From NCBI RefSeq assembly GCF_025369935.1, contig NZ_CP104467.1, positions 3,355,001 to 3,419,000 on the forward strand: a stretch of 64,000 bases of DNA, written 5' to 3'. The position numbers and the translations under genes were made by a program. Shown here piece by piece: positions 8,430-16,915 of the stretch. Positions within the stretch are counted from its first letter, which is position 1; every line of letters starts with the position of its first letter. This DNA is from Paenibacillus andongensis (GTDB lineage Bacteria; Bacillota; Bacilli; Paenibacillales; NBRC-103111). The notes under the pieces were generated by a model. It worked only from the letters and a program-made list of their open reading frames with translations. It was not told the origin of the DNA and ran no database searches.

Positions 8430-9178
8430 CTGAGCAGAAGCAGAGGAAGTCGTCGAGAAAGCAAGTATTTCTACCTGTTCGTTTCACCTCGGATCATCGG
8501 CTTCATTGTATTTGCTTTATTTCCGATTGGGGCATCGCTCTTTTACAGCTTCACCGACAACCTGAGGTCATTGAAGCTTACAAGAAGATTTATGGCTTGA
8601 TTTGGGATAAAAAGGTGTCCCCGACGCCGGCGTTTTCCAAGTCGGTATCCGGACAATTCGGTGACCCGTTTCTTTCAGGCAAAATCGGTATGTCCATCGT
8701 CGGCTCTTGGAGCTTGGCGGCATCTAGTGAATTTAATTTCAAAGTCGGTGTCGCTGCAGTGCCGCAAGGTCCTAACGAAAAAATACGCAGTGTGCTGTAC
8801 GTTGACCCTTTGTTCGTACTGAAAGATTCAATGCACCCGAAAGAAGCATACGAATGGATCAAATACTTAGTTACAACAGATGTTCAGGAGAAATCCATTG
8901 AGCTCAGCGGCGGCAATCCGCCTGTTAACCAAAAAGCTGCCGAGAAGTACTATGCGAACTTCGAAGGCATCGAGCCCAAACAAATTAAATAAGTGGTTGA
9001 GGGTGCGTACAAAAATGGATTCGAATCTTACAACCATATGATTTCGAACTACTCGCAAATTAATGAACTGTTCATTAACGAGCTGGCTAGCGTAGAAAAT
9101 GGCGAAAAGAAAATCGAAGAAGCTTTACCAGGCATTCAAGACAAATTAACCAAATTGTTGGAACGCGTGAATAAATAG
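8430..9178 (+). pseudogene. Remnant: ABC sugar permease start fused to binding-protein end
   Basis: Behind an AAAGGAG site, one frame encodes the cytoplasmic start and first membrane segment of a MalF/UgpA-type permease (YFYLFVSPRIIGFIVFALFP, then SLFYSFTDN). At about 8560-8570 the similarity jumps to another frame that encodes the C-terminal ~200 residues of an extracellular sugar-binding protein (FLSGKIGMSIVGSWSL, VLYVDPLFVLKD, then ELFINELASVENGEKKIEEA). Inside that segment a TAA at 8990-8992 interrupts an otherwise continuous frame. The likely start codon is CTG at 8430, probably a mutated normal start. The simplest history is one deletion that removed most of the permease genes and the front of the binding-protein gene, followed by point decay. 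Confidence 0.85.
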
Positions 9179-9194
9179 CTGGTCATCTCAAGCT

Positions 9195-9233
9195 GGGGGA
9201 ATGCGGCGCGCGGTACTGCAATTGCATTCCCCC
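9195..9233 (+). terminator. Strong hairpin after transporter remnant
   Basis: GGGGGAATGC (9195-9204) pairs perfectly with GCATTCCCCC (9224-9233) around a 19-base loop. No T-run follows, so this may be an mRNA-stabilising or processing hairpin between the binding-protein gene and the downstream genes rather than a full terminator. Confidence 0.5.
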
Positions 9234-9324
9234 TGTATATTTGAAGTGCTAATTGTGGTAATTTGAAAACATGCTGTAAATCGACTTGATTACTGCAACT
9301 TTAGAACTACAGGAGTTGTTTTAT

Positions 9325-10314
9325 ATGAAAGTAAGCATCTTTGACGTCGCCAAGAGAAGCGGTTTGTCCGTCGTTACCGTTTCGCGAGTCATTAATCAAG
9401 CTGGCACTGTCCGTGAAAAAAATCGCCAAAAAGTGCTGCAAGCGATGAAAGAGTTAGATTACCATCCGAATGCTGCTGCGCGGAGCTTAGCTCGCGGCAA
9501 GACGGGTATCATTGGACTCGGCATTACCACTTTAAATGATTCTTTCTTGGATGCAGTAGTCAAAGAGATTAACGATCGGCTTGCTGAAAAAGGTTACTTC
9601 TTAGCGCTTTCGATATCAACAGATGTGTTCGCATCTTTCGATAATTCCATGTTCCAAGAGGATCGTGTGGACGGTGTTATTATGCTTTCTCCAATACATG
9701 AGGATGATTATGTCATGGAATTGAAAAAGAAGAAAATTCCTTTCGTTATGCTGGATAATCAGCATATTCATCCATCGATATCCTCTGTCATCATTGATAA
9801 TTATAAAGGCGGTTACGATGCCACGAAACATTTAATTGACCTAGGTCATACGGAGATTGCCCATATTTCCGGGCTTGAACCTTACTTAAGCAGCAGTGAG
9901 CGTCAGCGCGGTTTCGTCAGTGCGATGCAGGAGGCTGGCTTGGATCCTTCTTGGATTGAGAAAGGTAATTTCAGCATCACCTCCGGCTATCAAGCGGCAA
10001 GTCGCTGGATTCAGTCTGGAAAACTTCCAAGTGCGGTATTTGCTGCGGATGATCTGACGGCTTTTGGTGTGATGGACGCGCTCAAAAATGAGGGCTACAA
10101 AATACCGCGTGATATGTCCATTGTTGGTTTTGACGATCAGATATTCTCAGAGGAATTCCGCCCTAGGTTAACTACCGTTCGTCAACCGGCGGACAAAATG
10201 GGGAGACAAGGCGTCGATATTTTGCTCAAGTGGATTGATGGTACAGCCAAACGTAATATAACGGTGCAATTGGAACCGGAATTAATCATTCGAGAATCCA
10301 CCACAAGAAAATGA
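9325..10314 (+). CDS. LacI-family transcriptional repressor of the sugar locus
   Basis: A 329-residue regulator. The N-terminal helix-turn-helix reads VSIFDVAKRSGLSVVTVSRV, with the hinge helix in YHPNAAARSLARGKT. The periplasmic-binding-protein-like sensor domain (about 60-325) has ISSVIIDNYKGGYDATKHLI, AVFAADDLTAFGVMDAL and SIVGFDDQIFSEEFRPRLTT. An ATG at 9325 behind CAGGAG is preferred over the upstream frame extension to 9286. It lies between the transporter remnant and the kinase/GH4 genes. Two palindromes at 8.27 and 8.36 kb are its likely operators. The effector is probably a beta-linked sugar or its phosphate (inference). Confidence 0.93.
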   Translation: MKVSIFDVAKRSGLSVVTVSRVINQAGTVREKNRQKVLQAMKELDYHPNAAARSLARGKTGIIGLGITTLNDSFLDAVVKEINDRLAEKGYFLALSISTDVFASFDNSMFQEDRVDGVIMLSPIHEDDYVMELKKKKIPFVMLDNQHIHPSISSVIIDNYKGGYDATKHLIDLGHTEIAHISGLEPYLSSSERQRGFVSAMQEAGLDPSWIEKGNFSITSGYQAASRWIQSGKLPSAVFAADDLTAFGVMDALKNEGYKIPRDMSIVGFDDQIFSEEFRPRLTTVRQPADKMGRQGVDILLKWIDGTAKRNITVQLEPELIIRESTTRK

Positions 10315-10350
10315 AACTAGAGTTGATGGATATATATAGGAGTTGAAAGT

Positions 10351-11349
10351 ATGAAATATTATTTGGGTGTAGATGCAGGCGGGAGTAAAACCTACACACT
10401 CGTAACAGATGAACATGGCCGTATCGTTGGTAAAGGGCACAGCGGCAATGGCAATCATCAACTCGGGGTTGAACAAGCACTCGGAAATATTACAAACTCC
10501 GTAGCTATGGCTCTACAGCAGGCGGGGCTTACGCACAGCGACATTGAATATGCTTTTTTCGGCCTTGCTGGCGCAGATCGACCGATTGATTATACGATCC
10601 TGCGTCCGCTTATTGGCGGATTGGGATTCACGAATTATGGGATTGATTGTGACACCATGATTGCTTTGCATGCAGGTACTTCCCAGCCATTTGGCGTTGT
10701 TCTAATCTGCGGAAGTGGAACGAATAGTGCCGGCAAGAACAGGCAGGGTGAGTTTTTTCAATGTGGAGGCTTCACCTATCAGTTTGGTGATTTTGGCGGG
10801 GGAGGCACACTGGCCGTAGAGGCTTTTCGTTCTGTCATTCGGTCATGGGATGGCAGGGAGCAGCCGACTTTGCTAACTGAGCTGCTGATCAAGTTCCTTG
10901 GCTACAATTCGGTGCAGGATATGTTTGACGATTTTCTGGATAACAACAAAACCGTACCGCTTCATACGACCAAACTGTTGTTTGAAGCCGCAGAGCAGGG
11001 GGATGAGGTCGCTTGCCGCATTCTCAGGGTGCAGGGAGAAGAACTTGGCAAGTCAGCCACAGCTGTAATTAAACGTTTAAATATGGAGCAAGAGACTTTT
11101 CAAGTTGTGCTTGCGGGCAGTGTCATTGCAAGAGGTGATGGGCCTTTTATTCATTCTTATATTGAAAAGGCAGTAAGCGAAGTCGCCCCCAAAGCCACAA
11201 TTGTGAAATTGAACGTCGAACCTGTGGTTGGCGCTGTTTGGATGGCGATGGAAGCCGCCGGCACCCCCGTTTCAATAGAAGTGTACGAGAAACTCCGGAC
11301 CGTGTCCGATTATCAAACCATACAATTACTAGACAAGACTAGGATGTGA
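10351..11349 (+). CDS. BadF/BadG-family sugar kinase (N-acetylglucosamine kinase-like)
   Basis: A 332-residue member of the BadF/BadG/BcrA ATPase family in the actin/hexokinase superfamily. It has the phosphate-1 loop YLGVDAGGSKTYTLVTDE, GLAGADRP, an adenosine-type motif LICGSGTNSAGKN and a glycine-rich GDFGGGGTLAVEAF. Sugar-phosphorylating members include GlcNAc and glucosamine kinases. It follows the repressor by 36 bases and its stop codon overlaps the GH4 frame. GH4 enzymes require a 6-phosphorylated glycoside, so this kinase may phosphorylate the imported glycoside before cleavage; phosphorylation of a released amino sugar is the alternative. The start is supported by TAGGAG upstream. 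Confidence 0.85.
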   Translation: MKYYLGVDAGGSKTYTLVTDEHGRIVGKGHSGNGNHQLGVEQALGNITNSVAMALQQAGLTHSDIEYAFFGLAGADRPIDYTILRPLIGGLGFTNYGIDCDTMIALHAGTSQPFGVVLICGSGTNSAGKNRQGEFFQCGGFTYQFGDFGGGGTLAVEAFRSVIRSWDGREQPTLLTELLIKFLGYNSVQDMFDDFLDNNKTVPLHTTKLLFEAAEQGDEVACRILRVQGEELGKSATAVIKRLNMEQETFQVVLAGSVIARGDGPFIHSYIEKAVSEVAPKATIVKLNVEPVVGAVWMAMEAAGTPVSIEVYEKLRTVSDYQTIQLLDKTRM

Positions 11350-11354
11350 GTGCA

Positions 11355-12656
11355 ATGAGAGATGCTTTGAAAATTGCTATCATAGGCGGAGGCTCGTCTT
11401 ATACGCCGGAAATCGTAGAAGGTTTTATTTTAAGATATGCCCAGCTGCCTGTAAGAGAGCTTTGGTTTGTGGATGTGGAGGAAGGCAAGCACAAGCTGGA
11501 AATCGTCGGGAATTTGGCAAAAAGAATGATCGAGAAGTCCGGTTTGCCGATCGAGGTGCATTTAACCTTGGATCGCAGAAAAGCGATCGAAAATGCGGAT
11601 TTCGTAAGTACGCAAATGCGCGTAGGTCTTTTGGAAGCCCGTAAATGGGATGAGCATATTCCTAACAAATACGGTGTTATTGGTCAGGAGACGACCGGCC
11701 CGGGCGGAATGATGAAAGCACTTCGCACGATTCCTGTACTGCTTGATATTTGTAAGGATATTGAGGAGTTGAGCCCTAATGCGTGGCTGCTGAATTTCAC
11801 GAATCCTGCAGGTATGGTGACTGAGGCCATTCATAAGTACTCCAACGTGAAAAGCATAGGCCTTTGCAATGCGCCAATCGGATTGCACAAATGGTTAATG
11901 AACAAGTATGATGCTGCTCCTGAACAGATATACACTGAGTTCGTTGGGTTAAACCATCTTCACTGGGTAACGCGCGCTGAAATCAGAGGCGAGGATAAAT
12001 TAGCTGAACTGCTGGATCGTAAAGAAGAATATAGCGGGAAAAATGTACCGGCTAGCGAGTGGGATGCGGATTTCTTGCGTTCATTGCAATCTCTGCCTTC
12101 CTATTATTTGAAATATTTTTACATGACGGATATCATGCTAGAAGAACAGTTGGCATCGCTCAAAGAAAATGGTACTCGTGCAGAAGTTGTGAAACGCGTT
12201 GAGGACGAATTGTTCAAGCTTTATCAAGATCCTGATTTGCAGGAGAAGCCAAAACAGTTGGAGAAACGCGGGGGGGCTTATTATTCCGAGGCAGCTGTTA
12301 ATCTCATGGATTCCATTTACAATGATAAACGGGATATTCAAACGCTGAATGTAATGAACGATAACATTATCGACTTTTTACCGAAGGATGCTTGTATTGA
12401 AGTGAATTGTGTCATTACAGCAAATGGCCCTATACCAATGGGCTTGACTAAAGTTCCCGAACATATTAAAGGCCTTATTCATGCTGTCAAAACATATGAA
12501 CGCCTCTCCATAGAAGCTGCTGTTACGGGTAGTAGAGATCTTGTTCTACAAGCACTGGTTCACCATCCTTTGGTGCCGTCAGTGGCAGTAGCCAAGACGC
12601 TTATGGAAGAAATGCTGGAGAAGAATAAAGCGTATTTACCGGCTTTTTTCAAATAA
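11355..12656 (+). CDS. Glycoside hydrolase family 4, 6-phospho-beta-glucosidase-like
   Basis: A ~433-residue GH4 enzyme, an NAD+- and Mn2+-dependent hydrolase of phosphorylated glycosides that uses an oxidation/elimination mechanism. The dinucleotide-binding start is IAIIGGGSSYTPEIVEGF; QMRVGLLEAR, GPGGMMKALRTIP and LNFTNPAGMVTEA are family landmarks. The metal-binding Cys lies in GLCNAPIG and the His in GLNHLHW. The sequence is closest in feel to LicH/CelF 6-phospho-beta-glucosidases. A GTG at 11346 overlaps the kinase stop, but AGGA at 11340 suits the ATG at 11355 better. It ends the operon before a strong terminator. With the ABC transporter lost, its substrate must now come by another route. 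Confidence 0.9.
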   Translation: MRDALKIAIIGGGSSYTPEIVEGFILRYAQLPVRELWFVDVEEGKHKLEIVGNLAKRMIEKSGLPIEVHLTLDRRKAIENADFVSTQMRVGLLEARKWDEHIPNKYGVIGQETTGPGGMMKALRTIPVLLDICKDIEELSPNAWLLNFTNPAGMVTEAIHKYSNVKSIGLCNAPIGLHKWLMNKYDAAPEQIYTEFVGLNHLHWVTRAEIRGEDKLAELLDRKEEYSGKNVPASEWDADFLRSLQSLPSYYLKYFYMTDIMLEEQLASLKENGTRAEVVKRVEDELFKLYQDPDLQEKPKQLEKRGGAYYSEAAVNLMDSIYNDKRDIQTLNVMNDNIIDFLPKDACIEVNCVITANGPIPMGLTKVPEHIKGLIHAVKTYERLSIEAAVTGSRDLVLQALVHHPLVPSVAVAKTLMEEMLEKNKAYLPAFFK

Positions 12657-12667
12657 TACATGAAGAG

Positions 12668-12696
12668 GAAGCTCCCTGAGAAGGGAGTTTTTTTGT
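12668..12696 (+). terminator. Terminator of kinase/GH4 operon
   Basis: CTCCCT (12672-12677) and AGGGAG (12682-12687) pair around a gaga loop and are followed by a run of T interrupted by one G. It begins 12 bases after the GH4 stop codon. Confidence 0.85.
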
Positions 12697-12699
12697 TTT

Positions 12700-12949
12700 A
12701 TAATTTATATGCAAAACAAAAGAAGAAGCCACAGTTGTCCGTAAGCAAATACCTTCTTTCAGCGGATGAAACAACCTGCATTTCTTACATGATAAAGCTC
12801 AATAGGTAGAATTATAGGGGGATGACCTGCCTGAGAAGGCAGAAAGTGGCATCTAGTGGTACTGCTGATAGCAGGAAAAACTGTCGAATTTCTGATTTGA
12901 ACAGTATACAAAGTTTAAGAATAAATATTTAACTTGTGTGAAAAGACCA
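12700..12949 (+). other. Gene-free stretch with nested hairpins
   Basis: No credible gene is visible. CTGCCT (12827-12832) and AGGCAG (12837-12842) form a gaga-looped hairpin, and CTGC (12862-12865) pairs with GCAG (12871-12874). An outer CCTGC (12826-12830) can also pair with GCAGG (12871-12875), so alternative folds exist. AAGTTTAA and TTTAACTT (12911-12935) resemble spread-out LacI half-sites. It matches no riboswitch class I know. All of it lies upstream of the next promoter, so it may be untranscribed. Confidence 0.35.
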
Positions 12950-12979
12950 TTGTTAACGTGTGCATAAATGTGATATGCT
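12950..12979 (+). promoter_or_regulatory. Promoter of the LarA/gluconate-kinase operon
   Basis: TTGTTA at 12950-12955 and TATGCT at 12974-12979 with an 18-base spacer. The LacI-family start codon is 18 bases beyond the -10 box, so the leader is very short. Confidence 0.6.
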
Positions 12980-12997
12980 TCTCGTAGAGGTGAGGGT

Positions 12998-14002
12998 ATG
13001 AGCGTTACCATTAAGGATATTGCCAAGCTTGCAGGAGTGTCTCATACAACGGTTTCCAGAGCACTGAACAACAGCCCGCTCATTCAGGAGGAGACGAAGG
13101 AGCGCATCCGGAGCATCGCTGAGCAGATGGATTACACGCCTAATTACAGCGCGAAGAGTTTGGTACTCGATCGTTCGTATAACTTGGGGTTGTTCTTTAC
13201 CACACTAAGCAAAGGAACTTCCGCCGGCTTCTTCTATGAAGCTATCCGCGGTGTCAATAGTGTCATACAGGATCGTTACCAATTGATCGTAAAAGGGATT
13301 GACGATTACACCAGTTTTCAATCGATTACTCGGAAAAGCTTTGACGGCATTGTTATTGTCAGTCAGAGTGATGACGATCAAGCCATCATTGACCACATTG
13401 CCAGTAAAGGAATCCCGCAAGTTGTGCTGAATCGCCCTGTTGAAACTTCAGGCGTGCTGAATGTTCTCTCTGATGAGGAGCAAGGCGCTTTTCTAGCAGC
13501 CTCTTATTTGGTTGAGCAGGGACATAAGCGAATTGCTCTCGTAGAGGGTGTCAAAGGCTTTAAATCCGCACAGAATCGGAAAGACGGCTTCGAACGAGCC
13601 ATGAAGCATTACCAGATCACCGTTCCACCCGCATATCGCTTGCCGGGATTGTATGATCTGGAGAGCGGACACAAGGCCATGCAGCAATTTCTGACGCTGG
13701 ATGAAAGACCGACAGCCGTATTTTGTTGTAATGATGAAATGGCGCTTGGTGCGATGAAAGCGGTATCGGAAGCTGGGATGAATGTGCCTATCGATATCTC
13801 AGTGATAGGCTTTGATGATACGGTATTCGCAGCCTACGTGACTCCAGCACTAACAACCGTTCGCAGACCGATTGAGCAAATTAGCAGAGAAGGCGCTTTA
13901 CGACTTCTTGGAAATATTGAAAATAAGCAGCACGAAACGGAGCAGTTGCTATTAAAAACAGAGTTGATCGTGCGGGAATCCGTTCGGTTATTAACACCAT
14001 AA
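12998..14002 (+). CDS. LacI-family regulator of sugar-acid operon
   Basis: A 334-residue LacI/GalR protein. The DNA-binding head is VTIKDIAKLAGVSHTTVSRA with hinge TPNYSAKSLVLDRS. The sensor domain shows VNRPVETSGVLNVLSDEEQG, AVFCCNDEMALGAMKA and SVIGFDDTVFAAYVTPALTT. The ATG is preceded by GAGGTGAG. It is the first gene of what appears to be a five-gene operon: a larA-like gene follows after 17 bases, then gntK, an SDR gene and gnd. It probably senses a sugar acid or phospho-sugar acid and autoregulates (inference). I could not find a clean palindromic operator beside its promoter. Confidence 0.9.
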   Translation: MSVTIKDIAKLAGVSHTTVSRALNNSPLIQEETKERIRSIAEQMDYTPNYSAKSLVLDRSYNLGLFFTTLSKGTSAGFFYEAIRGVNSVIQDRYQLIVKGIDDYTSFQSITRKSFDGIVIVSQSDDDQAIIDHIASKGIPQVVLNRPVETSGVLNVLSDEEQGAFLAASYLVEQGHKRIALVEGVKGFKSAQNRKDGFERAMKHYQITVPPAYRLPGLYDLESGHKAMQQFLTLDERPTAVFCCNDEMALGAMKAVSEAGMNVPIDISVIGFDDTVFAAYVTPALTTVRRPIEQISREGALRLLGNIENKQHETEQLLLKTELIVRESVRLLTP

Positions 14003-14019
14003 GGAAGAGGGATCTGTCC

Positions 14020-15291
14020 ATGAGCATTCTGAGAGAGTTATTAAATGATATTCCGATTCCCAAAATGGTTAAGATTCGGCAGAAGTTTGATCGTACCATT
14101 TTGGATAATCCAGAGTTAGAATTAGCGAATAAGCTTGCCAGCAGCGGAGTTATGGCAAGCATACATCCCGGTCAGCAGGTTGCTGTTGCTGTAGGAAGCA
14201 GGGGGATTGCCAATATCGCAGGCTTCACCAAAACGACCATTGACGCCATTAAAGATCGAGGCGCGTTCCCTTTCATCGTACCTTGTATGGGAAGTCATGG
14301 TGGTGCTACAGCCGAAGGACAGACCGAGGTATTGCTGCATTTTGGCATTACGGAGGCCTCGATGGGCGCGCCTATTCGTTCTTCCATGGAAGTCGTACAG
14401 ATCGACCAACTACCTAATGGTTTGCCTGTTTATGTAGATCGCATTGCTTCAGAGGCTGATGCTATCGTCGTTATTAACCGTGTGAAGCCGCATACGGCGT
14501 TTCGAGGACGTATTGAGAGCGGGATCATGAAGATGATCGCCATTGGGCTCGGCAAGCAGAAAGGCGCTGAAGCCTGTCACCAGCTTGGCTTCAAGTATAT
14601 GGCGGAGAATGTGCCGGCCATGGCCAATTTGATGATCGAGAAGCTGCCTATCGTATTCGGTGTGGCACTTGTTGAAAATGCCTATGATGAGACTTGCCAA
14701 GTGGAAGTGCTTCCTGCAGCTGAAATTGAAGCACGTGAGGAACAACTTCTGATAGAAGCAAAATCACGTCTACCGAAAATATTATTCGACGAAATCGATG
14801 TCCTTGTTATTGATTATATTGGTAAAAATATAAGCGGCGATGGCATGGATCCCAATGTTACCGGCCGCTACCCAACGCCTTACGCGCATGGCGGACCAGA
14901 TGTTGCCAAAATGGTTGTACTGGACTTAACGCCTGAAACAAAGGGGAATGCCAACGGTGTAGGAACGGCTGATTTCACCACACAAAGATTAGTGAATAAA
15001 ACGAATTTAGAGTTCACTTATGCAAACGGACTAACTTCAACCGTTTGTGCACCTACCAAAATCGCAACTACACTGGAGAACGATTTCTACGCGATCAAGG
15101 CAGCCGTTAAAACCTGTAACATTCTAGATTACACGACCTGCAAACTAGTTCGGATTCAAGATACACTTCACTTGGGCGAAATTGAAATTTCCGTGAATTT
15201 GTTAGACGCAGCTCGTCAACATCCGGATATTGAAATTCTATCAGAACCTTATGACCTTTCATTTGATGCAGAGGGGAATATTAGCAAATGA
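14020..15291 (+). CDS. LarA-family nickel-pincer hydroxyacid racemase/epimerase homologue
   Basis: A 423-residue lactate-racemase-domain protein. The key residues of the LarA superfamily can be traced: catalytic His93 (CMGSHGGAT) and His158 (RVKPHTAF), cofactor Lys171 (SGIMKMIA) and metal-ligand His187 (AEACHQLG). The Lys-to-His spacing of 16 and His-to-His spacing of 65 agree with LarA (16 and 66, from memory). The family interconverts 2-hydroxyacid stereoisomers using a nickel pincer nucleotide, and some members are D-gluconate 2-epimerases. It is flanked by a LacI regulator and by gluconate kinase, whose start overlaps its stop by four bases, so a sugar acid is the likely substrate. The cofactor genes larB, larC and larE are not in this window. 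Confidence 0.82.
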   Translation: MSILRELLNDIPIPKMVKIRQKFDRTILDNPELELANKLASSGVMASIHPGQQVAVAVGSRGIANIAGFTKTTIDAIKDRGAFPFIVPCMGSHGGATAEGQTEVLLHFGITEASMGAPIRSSMEVVQIDQLPNGLPVYVDRIASEADAIVVINRVKPHTAFRGRIESGIMKMIAIGLGKQKGAEACHQLGFKYMAENVPAMANLMIEKLPIVFGVALVENAYDETCQVEVLPAAEIEAREEQLLIEAKSRLPKILFDEIDVLVIDYIGKNISGDGMDPNVTGRYPTPYAHGGPDVAKMVVLDLTPETKGNANGVGTADFTTQRLVNKTNLEFTYANGLTSTVCAPTKIATTLENDFYAIKAAVKTCNILDYTTCKLVRIQDTLHLGEIEISVNLLDAARQHPDIEILSEPYDLSFDAEGNISK

Positions 15292-16859
15292 CAGTTGACG
15301 CAGTCAGAGATAAGCCTTACATTGTCGCCGCGGATATCGGGACAACGAGTACCAAGACGCTTGTAATTGATCGGAATGGTCAAGTTTTAGCTTCGCACTC
15401 AATTGAATATCCGCTCTTCACACCGGCCGCTGATCGGGCCGAACAAGATCCGGAACAAATCTATGGCGCCGTTGTGCAAGGAATTGGCGCTGTTGTTCGC
15501 AAGCTTGCTATTACAGCTGACCAAGTGCTCTGCGTCTCCTTCAGCTCAGCTATGCACAGCCTCATTGCGGTTGACGAGCAGACGAACCCTCTGACCCCAT
15601 GTATCACTTGGGCGGATAATCGCAGTGCGCATTATGCGGAAGAGCTTAAGCGCAGCGGCCTAGGTCAGCAGATTTACTCGCGGACAGGAACGCCAATTCA
15701 CCCGATGTCACCGCTTCTTAAATTGATGTGGTTCCGTGATAACGAACCCGATCTCGTTAAGGAAACTTATAAGTTCATTGGCATCAAGGAGTACGTCTTC
15801 GCGAAGCTGTTTGGTCGCTATCTTATTGACCATTCACTAGCTAGTGCAACAGGGCTATTCAATCTGGAGAAGCTCGATTGGGATGCAGAAGCGCTTGGTC
15901 AGGCCGGTGTGACGCCGGAACAGCTTTCTGAGCTGGTGCCGACAACACACCGCGTAGAAGGGCTCAGCGCCGAGTTAGCCTCCGCAATGGGCTTGTCCGA
16001 GAACACGCCCTTCATTATCGGCGCGTCCGACGGCGTCCTCGCGAATCTCGGCGTAGGTGCTTTCGAGCCGGGTGTCGTCGCCGTCACCATCGGCACCAGC
16101 GGTGCCGTGCGCAGCGTCGTCACCAAGCCGCAAACCGACCCCGAAGGCAGGCTGTTCTGCTATGCGCTAACAGAAAACTTCTGGGTCGTGGGAGGGCCGA
16201 TCAACAACGGTGGTATCGTTTTCCGTTGGGTGAGAGACCAGGTCGCTACGGCGGAAGCCGAAGAAGCCCGCCGCCAGGGAATCGATCCCTATGATTACTT
16301 GACGGAGCTAGCGTCACAAGTTGCTGCGGGCTCTGATGGCCTGCTGTTCCTGCCGCTGCTTTCCGGCGAGCGCGCGCCTTACTGGAACGCGAATGCACGC
16401 GGCGTTTACTTCGGGCTTTCACTTAGCCATCAGAAGAAACATATGATTCGTGCAGCGCTCGAAGGTGTTATGTTCTCCATCCAGGCAGTTAGCACTTCCT
16501 TGGAGCGGATTATGGGACCTGCCACTGTGATTCGCGCGTCCGGCGGATTTGCCCGATCTGAATTTTGGCGCCAGATGATGACGAATATGCTCGGCACATC
16601 TGTCACTGTGCCTGATTCGATTGAAAGCTCAGGGATCGGCGCAGCTTTACTAGGTTTGCTCGCAATGGGGGAAATCGAAGATCTATCTCATGCTCATCAA
16701 TGGATTCAGGTAGGAAAGGCTCACGAGGTGAATGAAAACGATTATCGCGTCTATCAACAATTGACATCTATTTATACAAGCGTATATCATCAGTTAAAAG
16801 ATCAATTCGATGCGATTACCGCTTTTCAACAACAGCACCTTCGGAGCCCTCAGACATAA
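15288..16859 (+). CDS. gntK: Gluconate kinase, FGGY family
   Basis: A 523-residue FGGY carbohydrate kinase very like B. subtilis GntK along its whole length. The N-terminal ATPase loop is VAADIGTTSTKTLVIDRNG; SFSSAMHSLIAVDE, CITWADNRSAHYAEEL, RTGTPIHPMSPLLK and FIGIKEYVFAKLF match gluconokinase block by block. The C-terminal domain has VTIGTSGAVR, GGPINNGGIVFRWVRDQ and GGFARSEFWRQMM. It phosphorylates D-gluconate to 6-phosphogluconate, the substrate of the Gnd enzyme encoded two genes downstream. The start overlaps the larA-like stop (ATGA), implying translational coupling. The stretch from about 15.9 to 16.4 kb is clearly richer in G+C than its surroundings. Confidence 0.93.
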   Translation: MTVDAVRDKPYIVAADIGTTSTKTLVIDRNGQVLASHSIEYPLFTPAADRAEQDPEQIYGAVVQGIGAVVRKLAITADQVLCVSFSSAMHSLIAVDEQTNPLTPCITWADNRSAHYAEELKRSGLGQQIYSRTGTPIHPMSPLLKLMWFRDNEPDLVKETYKFIGIKEYVFAKLFGRYLIDHSLASATGLFNLEKLDWDAEALGQAGVTPEQLSELVPTTHRVEGLSAELASAMGLSENTPFIIGASDGVLANLGVGAFEPGVVAVTIGTSGAVRSVVTKPQTDPEGRLFCYALTENFWVVGGPINNGGIVFRWVRDQVATAEAEEARRQGIDPYDYLTELASQVAAGSDGLLFLPLLSGERAPYWNANARGVYFGLSLSHQKKHMIRAALEGVMFSIQAVSTSLERIMGPATVIRASGGFARSEFWRQMMTNMLGTSVTVPDSIESSGIGAALLGLLAMGEIEDLSHAHQWIQVGKAHEVNENDYRVYQQLTSIYTSVYHQLKDQFDAITAFQQQHLRSPQT

Positions 16860-16915
16860 CTTAGCTATACTTTTAAGAAAGTTTGCCAAGCAAAATGCTG
16901 GAGGGGAAGATGACG

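Noticed and set aside
8381-8992. A 203-residue intact protein gene
   Set aside because: Its first ~60 residues are an out-of-frame reading of a permease start and the rest is the truncated end of a binding protein, so it is a decay product.
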